A stretch of 64,000 nucleotides of DNA from Mycobacterium sp. IDR2000157661. Its GTDB lineage: Bacteria > Actinomycetota > Actinomycetes > Mycobacteriales > Mycobacteriaceae. Each line of letters begins with the position of its first letter. Positions within the stretch are counted from its first letter, which is position 1. Both the position numbers and the translations under genes were made by a program. Location: contig NZ_CP081006.1 of the NCBI RefSeq assembly GCF_022317005.1, positions 4,650,001-4,714,000 of the forward strand, written 5' to 3'. This document shows, one piece after another, positions 8,342 through 17,123 of the stretch. The notes below the pieces were generated by a model. It did no database searches, was not told the origin of the DNA, and saw nothing but the letters and a program-made list of their open reading frames with translations.

Positions 8342-9822
8342 CGCGCCAACCCCCGCACCACCGCGGGCCGGTCCGGCGCGCCGTCGGCGAGCAGTGCGAG
8401 CATCGCGTCGACGTCGAGGTGGCTGGTCAGCAGATCAGCCATCGCGTCGAGTCGCGCGTCGCGGCGGGCCTGCACGTCGACGTCGTCGGCGACGACGAAG
8501 TCCCGGCCCGCGGCCGCCGCCGCCTCGCCGAGCCACCGGCGCCGGACGCCGTCGTTGTCGAGCAGTCCGTGCCAGTGCGTGCCGTACACCGCGCCGCGCC
8601 GGATTCCCACCCCGAGCCAGTCGTCCTCGGCGGCCCCGACCAGCTGACCGTGGTGGATCTCGTAGCCGTGCAGCGGATGCTCGTGGCACAGCAGGGTCTT
8701 GTCGGCCGCGAACTCGATCTCCGCCGCGAGCAGGTCCAGCCCGGCAACCGACCCGGCTCGCGATTCCACCGCATCGTCGATGCGCTTGCACAGCATCTGG
8801 AAGCCGCCGCACACGCCGAGCACCGGCTTGCCGCGCGCAGCGTGGCCGACTACCGCGTCGGCCAGACCGCTGCGGCGCAGCCAGTCCAGGTCGGCGACGG
8901 TCGCCTTGGTACCCGGGAGCACCACCGCGTCGGCGTCGGCGACGTCGGCGGGATCGGACACCCAGCGCACCAGCACACCGGGTTCGCACGCCAGCGCCTC
9001 CACATCCGTGGAGTTGGAGATTCGCGGCAGCCGGATGGCCGCGACGCGCAGCCACTCGGCTCCGCGCGGCGACTGCGGCTCGCCGACGACGCGGTGGGCC
9101 AGCACCGACACCGAGTCCTCGGTGTCCAGCCACAGCCCGTCGGAGTAGGGAATGACGCCGTACGTGGGCCGGCCGCTGAGTTCCTCGAGCTGAGCCAGCC
9201 CGGGCGCCAGCAGCGCCGGGTCGCCGCGGAACTTGTTGACCACGAAGCCGGCGATCAGCCGCTGATCGTCGGGGTCGAGCACCGCGACTGTCCCGTACAG
9301 GTGCGCCAGCAGGCCGCCGCGGTCGATGTCGCCGACGACGATCACGGGAAGACCGGCGGCTCGTGCCAGCCCCATGTTGGCCAGGTCGGTTGCGCGCAGG
9401 TTGATCTCGGCGGGCGAGCCGGCGCCTTCACAGATCACCGCGTCGAATTCGCTTCGCAGCTGCCGCAGTTCGTCGGCCACGATGCCGGCGAGGCGGTCGC
9501 GGTGGGTGAAGTAGTCACCGGCGCGGACGGTGCCTGCGACCTTGCCACGCACGACCAGCTGGGAGGTGCGGTCGCTGCCGGGCTTGAGCAGCACCGGGTT
9601 GAACCGGGTGTGTGGGGCGAGGCCTGCCGCGCGGGCCTGCATCGCCTGCGCCCTGCCGATCTCGCCACCGTCGACGGTGACCGCGGAGTTGTTGGACATG
9701 TTCTGCGCCTTGAACGGCGCCACGCGAATGCCCTTGCGCGACAGCAGTCGGCACAGCCCGGCCACCAGCGTCGACTTGCCGGCGTCCGAGGTGGTGCCTG
9801 CCACCAGCAGTGCCCCGTTCAT
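8338..9822 (-). CDS. cobQ: Cobyric acid synthase
   Basis: 494 residues, the same length as the M. tuberculosis enzyme. It amidates four carboxylates of adenosylcobyrinic acid a,c-diamide using glutamine and ATP. The N-terminal dethiobiotin-synthetase-like domain has the P-loop GTTSDAGKSTL at residues 9-19 and the NMSNNSAV segment; the C-terminal class I amidotransferase domain has the nucleophile Cys in GVCGGFQML. It ends by overlapping a lipoprotein gene. No cobalamin riboswitch is recognisable in the 70 bases upstream. Its presence supports de novo cobalamin synthesis. Confidence 0.96.
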   Translation of the reverse strand: MNGALLVAGTTSDAGKSTLVAGLCRLLSRKGIRVAPFKAQNMSNNSAVTVDGGEIGRAQAMQARAAGLAPHTRFNPVLLKPGSDRTSQLVVRGKVAGTVRAGDYFTHRDRLAGIVADELRQLRSEFDAVICEGAGSPAEINLRATDLANMGLARAAGLPVIVVGDIDRGGLLAHLYGTVAVLDPDDQRLIAGFVVNKFRGDPALLAPGLAQLEELSGRPTYGVIPYSDGLWLDTEDSVSVLAHRVVGEPQSPRGAEWLRVAAIRLPRISNSTDVEALACEPGVLVRWVSDPADVADADAVVLPGTKATVADLDWLRRSGLADAVVGHAARGKPVLGVCGGFQMLCKRIDDAVESRAGSVAGLDLLAAEIEFAADKTLLCHEHPLHGYEIHHGQLVGAAEDDWLGVGIRRGAVYGTHWHGLLDNDGVRRRWLGEAAAAAGRDFVVADDVDVQARRDARLDAMADLLTSHLDVDAMLALLADGAPDRPAVVRGLAR

Positions 9823-9835
9823 CTTTTTGCCGATG

Positions 9836-9881
9836 GTGAATCCGGCGCCGGAAATCCGCGCCTTGACGTCGTCGGATTCAC
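9836..9881. repeat. Inverted repeat between mapB and cobQ
   Basis: GTGAATCCG (9836-9844) pairs perfectly with CGGATTCAC (9873-9881) across a 28-base interior that itself contains a GGCGCC palindrome. It lies in the 70 bases between the mapB stop and the cobQ start on the minus strand. It could be a weak terminator for mapB or a regulatory site for cobQ; there is no run of U after it. Confidence 0.35.
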
Positions 9882-9892
9882 AAGCGAGCGTC

Positions 9893-10753
9893 CTACTCGG
9901 CGACGGTCAGGATCTCGGCACCGTCGTCGGTGACCACCAACGTGTGCTCGAACTGCGCGCTCCACTTCTTGTCCATGGTGGCCACGGTCCAGCCGTCGTC
10001 CCAGATCTCGTAGTCCAGTCCGCCGATGTTGATCATCGGCTCGATGGTGAACGTCATTCCGGGCTCGAGCACGGTCTCCACAGCCGGCTGGTCGTAGTGC
10101 AGCACCACCAGGCCGTTGTGGAAGGTGGAGCCGATGCCGTGACCGGTGAAGTCCCGCACGACGTGGTAGCCGAAGCGGTTGGCGTAGGACTCGATGACGC
10201 GGCCGACGACCGAGAGCTGGCGTCCCGGCTTGACGGCCTTGATCGCGCGCATGGTCGCCTCGTGGGTGCGTTCGACGAGCAGCCGGTGCTCCTCGGAGAC
10301 GTCGCCGGACAGGAAGGTCGCGTTGGTGTCGCCGTGCACTCCGTCGATGTAGGCGGTCACGTCGATGTTGACGATGTCGCCGTCCTCGACGACCGTCGAG
10401 TCGGGGATGCCGTGGCAGATGATCTCGTTGAGCGACGTGCAGCACGACTTGGGGAAACCCTTGTAGCCCAGCGTCGACGGGTAGGCGCCGTGGTCGAGCA
10501 TGTACTCGTGGGCGATGCGGTCGAGTTCGTCGGTGGTCACGCCCGGCGCGACGGCCTTGCCCGCCTCGGCGAGCGCACCCGCCGCGATGCGTCCGGCCAC
10601 CCGCATCTTCTCGATCACCTCGGGTGTCTGCACCCAGGGCTCGTCGCCTTCGCGTGCGGTCGGCTTGCCCACGTACTCGGGGCGCGCGATCGAGTGGGGC
10701 ACCGGCAGCATCGGTGACACCACGCCGGGACGAAGAGCGGTGCGAACAGGCAT
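9893..10753 (-). CDS. mapB: Type I methionine aminopeptidase
   Basis: 286 residues, closely matching M. tuberculosis MapB (Rv2861c) including the N-terminal extension with Pro-rich segments (MPVRTALRPGVVSP). It removes the initiator methionine from nascent proteins in the cytoplasm. The pita-bread fold metal ligands are seen as VNIDVTAYIDGVHGDTN (two Asp), GHGIGSTFHNG (His), FTIEPMIN (Glu) and FEHTLVV (Glu). The start at 10753 is chosen by homology; upstream in-frame codons run into the neighbour's promoter. It stands alone, divergent from a SnoaL-like gene. Confidence 0.95.
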   Translation of the reverse strand: MPVRTALRPGVVSPMLPVPHSIARPEYVGKPTAREGDEPWVQTPEVIEKMRVAGRIAAGALAEAGKAVAPGVTTDELDRIAHEYMLDHGAYPSTLGYKGFPKSCCTSLNEIICHGIPDSTVVEDGDIVNIDVTAYIDGVHGDTNATFLSGDVSEEHRLLVERTHEATMRAIKAVKPGRQLSVVGRVIESYANRFGYHVVRDFTGHGIGSTFHNGLVVLHYDQPAVETVLEPGMTFTIEPMINIGGLDYEIWDDGWTVATMDKKWSAQFEHTLVVTDDGAEILTVAE

Positions 10754-10794
10754 GTGATCAGGGTAGTCGCCCGAAGCCGCTAGTCTCTTCGGCC

Positions 10795-11268
10795 ATGACG
10801 GATTCATCATCGGCTGCAGGCGCGGGCGGCGACGAGGTCGACGACGCGTTCGCCGCCCGCTTCGCCGAGCGGTTCGCCGACACCTGGCGCACCCCTGACC
10901 TGGCCAAACACGAGGCGCTCTGGAGCGACGACATCGTGCTGATCCAGCCGATGATGGGCACGCTGCGCGGCAAGCAGGCCTGCCGGGAGTCCTTCGCGCG
11001 GCTGTTCGGGCTCATTCCCGACCTGCACGCCGATGTGCACCGGGTCGCGCGCGGGCGCCATGAGGTTTTCATCGAGTTCACGTTGAGCGGGACCTATGGC
11101 GGCAAGCCGATCGCCTGGGACGCCGTGGACCGCTTCACCTTCACCGACGGGCTCATCGCCGAGCGGGTGTCCTACTTCGACTCCGCGCCGCTGCTCGGGA
11201 AGCTCGTCGCCCGGCCGGCGGGCTGGGACCGCCTGGTGCGCATCGGTTCGCAACTGTTCCGCCGCTAG
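10795..11268 (+). CDS. SnoaL-like / NTF2-family protein
   Basis: 157 residues. The core (about residues 20-140) has the cone-shaped alpha+beta barrel pattern: RFADTWRTPDLAKHEALWSDDIVLIQPMMG, then FIEFTLSGTYGGKPIAWDAVDRFTFTDGLIAERVSYFD. Proteins of this family are small isomerases, hydrolases or ligand-binding proteins; the polyketide-cyclase-like fold does not give the substrate. It is a single gene, divergent from mapB with a 41-base gap and convergent with the DUF1707 gene. Confidence 0.75.
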   Translation: MTDSSSAAGAGGDEVDDAFAARFAERFADTWRTPDLAKHEALWSDDIVLIQPMMGTLRGKQACRESFARLFGLIPDLHADVHRVARGRHEVFIEFTLSGTYGGKPIAWDAVDRFTFTDGLIAERVSYFDSAPLLGKLVARPAGWDRLVRIGSQLFRR

Positions 11269-11276
11269 CCGACTAC

Positions 11277-11855
11277 TCAGCCGCCGCGCTTGAGCCAGGA
11301 CTTGCGCGGACCGCGGATGTCCACCGAGCCGCACACCACCTTGCCGGTGAGGATCACGTGCGGCTTGCCCTCGGCCGGCGCGTCCCTGCGATGGTCGCGG
11401 GCACTGCCGACGTTGACCTCGACGTCGTCGATGGACGCGCTCGCGCCGTCGGGCAGCCGCAAGTCCAGCCCGCCGAACCTCATGTCGAGTTCGATCACGA
11501 CGATCGGCCCGGCGAACCGCGCCCTGGTCAGGTCGAGATCGACCGATCCGATCCGTCGGTGCAGGGCCAGACGCGTCGGCACGATCCACTCGCCGTGCCG
11601 CTTGAGGGAGCCGAGCACGCCGCGCAACTCCACCCGGTCGGCGGCCGAGGTGACGATCGCGCCGGGCCCCGGCAGGTCGCCGACGAGCGCGTCGAGGTCG
11701 GAGTGCAGCCGCGCCCGCGACACCGCCGCCGAGCGCTCCTCGAACTCTTCGATGTCGATCAGGCCCAGAGCGACGGCGTTGTGCAGCCGCCGCAACGTGC
11801 CGTTGCGGTCGGCGTCGGAGACGCGCATCGCGGCGTGGTCGTCGATCCCGGTCAT
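11277..11855 (-). CDS. DUF1707 domain protein
   Basis: 192 residues starting at MTGIDDHAAMRVSDADRNGTL. The N-terminal ~55 residues are the DUF1707 (SHOCT-like) helical domain (RVSDADRNGTLRRLHNAVALGLIDIEEFEER), found in many actinobacterial proteins. The C-terminal part (SLKRHGEWIVPTRLALHRRIGSVDLDLTRARF... to SVDIRG) is a beta-helix-like DUF2154/LiaF-like segment. No signal peptide or membrane helix. It follows the penicillin-binding lipoprotein gene on the same strand with a 36-base gap, so it may be co-transcribed and linked to envelope homeostasis; that is inference. Confidence 0.8.
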   Translation of the reverse strand: MTGIDDHAAMRVSDADRNGTLRRLHNAVALGLIDIEEFEERSAAVSRARLHSDLDALVGDLPGPGAIVTSAADRVELRGVLGSLKRHGEWIVPTRLALHRRIGSVDLDLTRARFAGPIVVIELDMRFGGLDLRLPDGASASIDDVEVNVGSARDHRRDAPAEGKPHVILTGKVVCGSVDIRGPRKSWLKRGG

Positions 11856-11891
11856 GCTGGCCTCTACGGTACCGCCGGTCCGCCACACGCC

Positions 11892-13694
11892 TCAGGCCGC
11901 GTAATCCGGCGGTAGGCCGTCGAGCATTCCCTTCAGCATCCGCACCGCGTACTCCGACGAGCCGCCGCCCACGATCAACGCCGCGAAGGCCATGTCACCG
12001 CGGTAGCCGGCGAACCACGAATGCGAACCTCCGGCGAATTCCGCCTCCCCGGTCTTGCCCCGCACGTCGCCGGCACCTTGCAGGTCTTCCGCGGTCCCGT
12101 TGGTGACCACCAGTCGCATCATCGGCCGCAGGCCGTCGAGGATCTTCGGGCTGATCGGTGCCTGGTCCCCGTTGACGGCCGTCGGCCTGCCCTGAATCAG
12201 TTGCGGCACCGGTGTTTTCCCGGCCGCTACGGTCGCGGCGGCCATCGCCATGCCGAATGGGCTGGCCAGCACCTTGCCCTGGCCGAACCCGTCCTCGGTG
12301 CGCTCGGCCAAGTCGACGGTCGGGGGCACCGAACCGGTCACGGTCGTCAGGCCCTCGATCTCGTAATCCGTGCCGATGCCGTACTTGGCGGCGGCCATGG
12401 TCAGCCCGCGGGGCGGCATCCGGCTGGCCAACTCGGCGAACGTCGTGTTGCACGAACTGGCGAACGCGCGCGACATGGGTACCGTGCCCAGATCGAAGCC
12501 ACCGTAGTTGGGCACCGTGCGATGGCCGATGTCCATGGTGCCGGGGCACGGCAGCAGCGTGTTGGGCGTGGCCATGTCTCGCTCGATCGCCGCGCCTGCG
12601 GTCACCATCTTGAACGTCGACCCCGGCGGATAGAGACCCGTCGTCGCGATCAGGCCCTCCGAATCGGCCGACGCGTTCTGCGCCACGGCGAGGATCTCCC
12701 CCGTCGACGGCTTGACCACCACGATCATCGCCTTCTTGCCGGTGACGTCGACCGCACCCTGCGCGGCGGTCTGCACCGCCCGGTCCAGGCTGATCTTGAT
12801 CGACGGCGCGGGCTGCCCCGGCACTTCGTTGAGCACGTCGACGTCGACACCGTTCTGATTGACGGTGACGACGCGCCAACCGGCCTGGCCGTCGAGTTCG
12901 TCGACAACCGCCTTCTTCACCTCGGTGATGATCGCGGGCGCGAAATCCTCGTCGGCGGGCAGCATCTCGGCCTGCGGCGTGACGACCACCCCTGGCTGGC
13001 CGGCCAGGAACGCCAGCCGGTCGTGGTCGGCCTGGCGCAGAGTGACCAGGTAGTGCGGTTGCTTGGCGGAGCTCGCCTGCTCGGCGAGCCGCTGCGGGTC
13101 CAGCGTGTCGTCGAACGGCCGCAGGGCGTCGACGACGGCGCGCGCCGTCGGCATGAGCGCGCCCCCGGCGGCCTCGGCGTCCAGCGAGTAGTTGTAGAGG
13201 TGGCCGGGCACCAGCACCTCCGTGCCACCGCGCTCGATCACCGACGCACGTGGCGGCGCGTCGGCGCGCAGTGCGAACGTCTGGTTCTCGCCCAGCCGCG
13301 GATGCAGGCCGGTGGCGCTCCACCGCACCTCCCAGCGGCCCTCGTCACGGACCATGTTGAGCTGCCCGTCGTAGGTCCAGGTCCGGTCTTTGGGCAGATG
13401 CCAGGTGTAGCGGTAGGTGATGGCACCGGTGTCCTGGGCGTACTTGGAGCCGACGATCTGCGTGTCCAGGCGGGTTGCCTGCAGTCCGGCCCACGCCTCG
13501 TTGAGTGCCTGCCTCGCCTCTGCGGGCCGGTCGCTGAGCTCCGCGGCGCTCGCCGTGTCACCGGTGGCCAGCGCGGCGAAGAACTTCTCGGCGGTCGGCT
13601 CGGGTCCGGCCGGTTTCGGGGTGCACGCGTTGAGGCTGACCGCCACCGCGCCGACCGTGAGCACAGCCGTCAGACGTGTTACTGAAGTTGCCAT
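11892..13694 (-). CDS. Penicillin-binding lipoprotein, MecA-type class B transpeptidase (PBP-lipo)
   Basis: 600 residues, orthologous in sequence and position to Rv2864c. The signal peptide ends in the lipobox SLNAC (Cys24). Residues about 30-150 are an NTF2-like MecA_N domain, then a dimerisation domain, then the transpeptidase with STFK (near 359), SCN (near 410) and KTGEAE (near 545). It cross-links peptidoglycan outside the membrane; the related protein of M. abscessus has been reported as important for division and cell shape. It heads a unit that continues into the DUF1707 gene. Confidence 0.93.
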   Translation of the reverse strand: MATSVTRLTAVLTVGAVAVSLNACTPKPAGPEPTAEKFFAALATGDTASAAELSDRPAEARQALNEAWAGLQATRLDTQIVGSKYAQDTGAITYRYTWHLPKDRTWTYDGQLNMVRDEGRWEVRWSATGLHPRLGENQTFALRADAPPRASVIERGGTEVLVPGHLYNYSLDAEAAGGALMPTARAVVDALRPFDDTLDPQRLAEQASSAKQPHYLVTLRQADHDRLAFLAGQPGVVVTPQAEMLPADEDFAPAIITEVKKAVVDELDGQAGWRVVTVNQNGVDVDVLNEVPGQPAPSIKISLDRAVQTAAQGAVDVTGKKAMIVVVKPSTGEILAVAQNASADSEGLIATTGLYPPGSTFKMVTAGAAIERDMATPNTLLPCPGTMDIGHRTVPNYGGFDLGTVPMSRAFASSCNTTFAELASRMPPRGLTMAAAKYGIGTDYEIEGLTTVTGSVPPTVDLAERTEDGFGQGKVLASPFGMAMAAATVAAGKTPVPQLIQGRPTAVNGDQAPISPKILDGLRPMMRLVVTNGTAEDLQGAGDVRGKTGEAEFAGGSHSWFAGYRGDMAFAALIVGGGSSEYAVRMLKGMLDGLPPDYAA

Positions 13695-13773
13695 TGAGGC
13701 AGATGTTACAAAGCCGAGACCTCCGGTCTGCGGAGGCGCACCGAGTGCTACGGGTGTTTACGGCGCCGGATCG

Positions 13774-14430
13774 TCATCCGGCCGCCGGCGCCCGCACCAC
13801 CAACGGCGCGGCGGGGAAGTACGCCGCCATCTCAGAGCGTGACTTGCGCAGGGTGGCGGTGCCGTAGCCCTGCTTGCGATAGTCGGGATGAATCCAGATC
13901 CGCACGTTGACCTCACCGCCGATCAGATCCCCGAAGACCATCCCGACCTTCTGCGGCCCGTGCACCGCGACCAGCCAGGCCGCCTCCTCGGCGTCGACCT
14001 TGCGCAACCCGGCACGGATCTCGTCGTCGAGGTCACCGGCCGGAGCGCCGGAGCCGTCACCGGCCGCGCGGACGTCCTGGGTGCGCAACGCGAAGATGTC
14101 GCGGTCGTCGTCGGGGACGAAGGGCCGCAGCACCACGCTGTCGGCCGACGGAGCGGGCTCACCCATGGTGAAGCTCAGCTGATTGTTGAGGTCCTCGAGT
14201 TCGGCGGCGATCCGGCGCCGCGACACCTTGGTCAGTCGGTCGAAGGACAGCCGCAGCACGGCTTCGGCGGCGATCGGCGACGCGCCCAGCATCGTCGCGA
14301 CCGCCTCGATCGCCGCGTCGTAGTCCTCGGAGTCCACCACCACGTCGAGCAGTTCGTGGCGCCGTTTGAGGGCACGCATCATCGTGTCGGCGATCTCCCT
14401 GCGCGCGATTGTGCGATCGTCGTCGGCCAT
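13774..14430 (-). CDS. GNAT acetyltransferase with an N-terminal GyrA-like helical segment
   Basis: 218 residues from MADDDRTIARR; longer in-frame starts to 14895 would cross the opposite-strand thioredoxin-fold gene and are rejected. Residues about 10-85 (HELLDVVVDSEDYDAAIEA, then AEAVLRLSFDRLTKVSRRRI) strongly resemble the coiled-coil tower helices of DNA gyrase subunit A. Residues about 95-218 form a GNAT domain with acetyl-CoA motif RKQGYGTATL and a VRIWIHPDY strand. The acceptor substrate is unknown. The combination is seen in other actinobacteria as far as I recall, but the function of the gyrase-like part is not known to me. Confidence 0.75.
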   Translation of the reverse strand: MADDDRTIARREIADTMMRALKRRHELLDVVVDSEDYDAAIEAVATMLGASPIAAEAVLRLSFDRLTKVSRRRIAAELEDLNNQLSFTMGEPAPSADSVVLRPFVPDDDRDIFALRTQDVRAAGDGSGAPAGDLDDEIRAGLRKVDAEEAAWLVAVHGPQKVGMVFGDLIGGEVNVRIWIHPDYRKQGYGTATLRKSRSEMAAYFPAAPLVVRAPAAG

Positions 14431-14501
14431 GACCGAAGCGTAGCGATCCCGCCGGAGTCGTAGGCTGGCTTTGCGAACGCACACTTCGGTGGAGGAGTCC
14501 G

Positions 14502-15056
14502 ATGGCCAAGCCGGCGGCGAATCAGGTGGTCGACTGCGAGTTCGTCGCGGTGACCGGGGAGAAAGTCCGGGTCCCGGACTCGAAGCGCCTGACGCACTTG
14601 CAGTTTCGGCGCTTCGCCGGCTGCCCCATCTGCAGCCTGCACCTGCAGTCGATCGTGCGGCGGCACGACGAGATCGAAGCCGCCGGTGTCCGCGAGGTGG
14701 TGCTGTTCCACTCGTCGGCCGACGACCTGGCCCCGCACACCGCGGACCTGCCGTTCGCGACGGTGGCCGATCCGCAGAAGCGCTACTACCGGCAGTTCGG
14801 GGTCGAGTCGAGCCCGCGCTCCCTCCTGCACCCCAAGGCCCTTGGCGCCGCGATCCGCGCCGGCGCGATGACCGCCGCAGGCCGGTTCCGGGCACCGGCG
14901 GTGCATCAGGACGGCGGCCACCTCGGACTGCCCGCGGATTTCCTCATCGACACGACGGGGCGAGTCGTCGCCGAGAAGTACGGGACACACGCCTACGACC
15001 AGTGGTCGGTCGACGAACTCCTGGCACACGCCGACGGCGGCCGACACACGTCTTAG
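14502..15056 (+). CDS. Peroxiredoxin-like (AhpC/TSA family) thioredoxin-fold protein
   Basis: 184 residues. The redox motif is AGCPICSLHLQSI near residues 40-52, a CPxC in the place of the peroxidatic cysteine. LPFATVADPQKRYYRQFGVESSPRSLLHPKA follows, and the last third contains GHLGLPADFLIDTTGRVVAEKYG, the cis-Pro strand of the thioredoxin fold. Family members act as thiol peroxidases or reductases in the cytoplasm. It is divergent from the GyrA/GNAT gene and overlaps the stop of the convergent GNAT gene by four bases. Confidence 0.78.
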   Translation: MAKPAANQVVDCEFVAVTGEKVRVPDSKRLTHLQFRRFAGCPICSLHLQSIVRRHDEIEAAGVREVVLFHSSADDLAPHTADLPFATVADPQKRYYRQFGVESSPRSLLHPKALGAAIRAGAMTAAGRFRAPAVHQDGGHLGLPADFLIDTTGRVVAEKYGTHAYDQWSVDELLAHADGGRHTS

Positions 15057-15907
15057 TCGAGCAGGACGGTGGCGAACGTGCCCACCTGTTCGAAACCTAT
15101 GCGCGCGTAAGTGGCCCGGGCGACGGTGTTGAAGCTGTTGACATACAGGCTCGCGGTGCGCCCGGAGCGGACCACCGCAGACGCCAGCGTCGCGGTGCCC
15201 GCGGTCCCGAGCCCGTGGCCACGCCACTCGGGATGCACCCATACACCCTGGATCTGTCCGACGGCAGGCGACTGTGACCCGATCTCGGCCTTGAACACCA
15301 CCTGTCCCCGCTCGAAGCGGGCCCACGCGCGGCCCGCGGCGATGAGCCCGGCGACCCGGCGCCGGTATCCGCGGCCGCCGTCGCCCAGGCGCGGGTCGAT
15401 GCCGACCTCGCCGATGAACATGTCGATGGAGGCAACCAGGTAGGCGTCGAGTTCGTCGGCGCGGACCTGCCGCACATTCGGGTCGACGGCACATTGCGGC
15501 GCCGTGCTCAACGCCATCAGCGGCTGATGCTCGCGCACGTCGCGCGCGGTGCCCCAGGCGTGTTCGAGGCGCCGCCACATCGGCAGCACCAGTTCGGCGC
15601 GGCCCACCAGCGACGAGCAGCGCCGTGCGGTGCTCATGGCCTTGTCGGCGAAAGCGGTCAGATCGGCCGCCTCACCGCGCAACGGGATCAGGTTGGCTCC
15701 GGCGTAGCACAGCGACTCGGTCGATCCGCGCCGCGTCCACAGCTCGCCGCCGATCGCCGACGGTTCGACTCCGTGCTCGGCCACCCGGCAGGCCACCATG
15801 CACGAGCCCACCGGATCCTCTTCCAGCACCCGCATCACGGCTCCGATGTCGCGCACCACGGAAACCCGTCGCTCGTCGACGAGACGAAACAGCGGCGGAG
15901 CCGACAT
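15053..15907 (-). CDS. GNAT family N-acetyltransferase, Rv2867c-type
   Basis: 284 residues, the same length as Rv2867c and in the same position before ispG. The N-terminal half is a DUF4081-type degenerate GNAT repeat; the C-terminal half is a canonical GNAT domain with IQGVWVHPEWRGHGLGTAGTATL (acetyl-CoA binding) and LYVNSFNTVARATYARIGFEQVGTF. The acceptor is unknown. It lies 46 bases downstream of ispG and is likely in the dxr-rip1-ispG transcription unit, as in M. tuberculosis. Confidence 0.85.
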   Translation of the reverse strand: MSAPPLFRLVDERRVSVVRDIGAVMRVLEEDPVGSCMVACRVAEHGVEPSAIGGELWTRRGSTESLCYAGANLIPLRGEAADLTAFADKAMSTARRCSSLVGRAELVLPMWRRLEHAWGTARDVREHQPLMALSTAPQCAVDPNVRQVRADELDAYLVASIDMFIGEVGIDPRLGDGGRGYRRRVAGLIAAGRAWARFERGQVVFKAEIGSQSPAVGQIQGVWVHPEWRGHGLGTAGTATLASAVVRSGRTASLYVNSFNTVARATYARIGFEQVGTFATVLLD

Positions 15908-15953
15908 GCGAACTCTTTCTAACCGACGCCGAGACCAGTGCCAGGGATCACCC

Positions 15954-17114
15954 TCAGCTTACGGTCACAACCGGGGAACCGCTCGCATCTGTTCCACGCT
16001 CTTCTGCGATTCGCAGTGCCTCTTCGATCAGCGTCTCGACGATCTGGGCCTCCGGCACGGTCTTGATGACCTCGCCCTTGACGAAGATCTGGCCCTTGCC
16101 GTTGCCCGACGCGACGCCGAGATCGGCCTCGCGCGCCTCGCCGGGACCGTTGACGACACAACCCATCACGGCCACCCGCAGCGGCACGTCCATTCCTTCC
16201 AGCCCCGCGGTCACCTCGTTGGCCAGCGTGTAGACGTCGACCTGGGCGCGCCCGCACGAGGGGCACGACACGATCTCGAGGCCGCGCGGCCGCAGGTTCA
16301 ACGACTCGAGGATCTGGTTGCCCACCTTCACCTCTTCGGCCGGCGGCGCCGACAGCGAGACCCGGATGGTGTCGCCGATCCCCTTGGACAGCAACGCGCC
16401 GAAAGCGACCGCGGACTTGATCGTGCCCTGGAACGCCGGGCCCGCCTCGGTGACGCCAAGGTGCAGCGGGTAGTCGCACTGGGCGGCCAGCTGTTCGTAG
16501 GCGGCGACCATGACGACGGGGTCGTTGTGCTTGACGCTTATCTTGATGTCGCCGAAACCGTGCTCTTCGAACAGCGACGCCTCCCACAGCGCCGATTCGA
16601 CGAGCGCCTCGGGCGTGGCCTTGCCGTGCTTCTCCAGGAACCGCTTGTCAAGCGATCCGGCGTTGACCCCGATGCGGATCGGGATGCCAGCGGCCCCAGC
16701 GGCTCTCGCGACCTCCTTGACCCGGCCGTCGAATTCCTTGATGTTGCCGGGGTTCACGCGCACCGCGGCACAGCCGGCGTCGATGGCGGCGAAGATGTAC
16801 TTGGGCTGGAAGTGGATGTCGGCGATGACCGGGATCTGCGACTTCTTCGCGATGGCGGGCAGCGCGTCGGCGTCCTCCTGCCGCGGGCAGGCCACCCGGA
16901 CGATGTCGCAGCCGGACGCGGTCAGCTCCGCGATCTGCTGCAGCGTCGAGTTGATGTCATGGGTCTTGGTGGTGCACATCGACTGCACCGCGATGGGATG
17001 GTCGCTGCCGATCCCGACGTCGCCGACCATCAGCTGCCGGGTCTTGCGTCGCGGCGCGAGCACGGGCGCGGGAGGTGCCGGCATCCCCAAGCCGATTTGT
17101 TGGCCGGTGGCCAT
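15954..17114 (-). CDS. ispG: 4-hydroxy-3-methylbut-2-en-1-yl diphosphate synthase (IspG/GcpE)
   Basis: 386 residues. It converts 2-C-methyl-erythritol-2,4-cyclodiphosphate to HMBPP in the MEP isoprenoid pathway with a [4Fe-4S] cluster. The TIM-barrel begins with RRKTRQLMVGDVGIGSDHPI; the cluster ligands are the two Cys of SCPSCGRAQVD and the Cys of MGCVVNGPGEA, with the cluster-adjacent Glu following. It is nine bases downstream of rip1, in an operon order dxr-rip1-ispG identical to M. tuberculosis (Rv2870c-Rv2868c). Confidence 0.97.
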   Translation of the reverse strand: MATGQQIGLGMPAPPAPVLAPRRKTRQLMVGDVGIGSDHPIAVQSMCTTKTHDINSTLQQIAELTASGCDIVRVACPRQEDADALPAIAKKSQIPVIADIHFQPKYIFAAIDAGCAAVRVNPGNIKEFDGRVKEVARAAGAAGIPIRIGVNAGSLDKRFLEKHGKATPEALVESALWEASLFEEHGFGDIKISVKHNDPVVMVAAYEQLAAQCDYPLHLGVTEAGPAFQGTIKSAVAFGALLSKGIGDTIRVSLSAPPAEEVKVGNQILESLNLRPRGLEIVSCPSCGRAQVDVYTLANEVTAGLEGMDVPLRVAVMGCVVNGPGEAREADLGVASGNGKGQIFVKGEVIKTVPEAQIVETLIEEALRIAEERGTDASGSPVVTVS

Positions 17115-17123
17115 TGGTGTCTC

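Noticed and set aside
9823..9892. Cobalamin riboswitch upstream of cobQ
   Set aside because: The gap is only 70 bases and lacks a recognisable B12-box; a B12 riboswitch needs about 200 bases.
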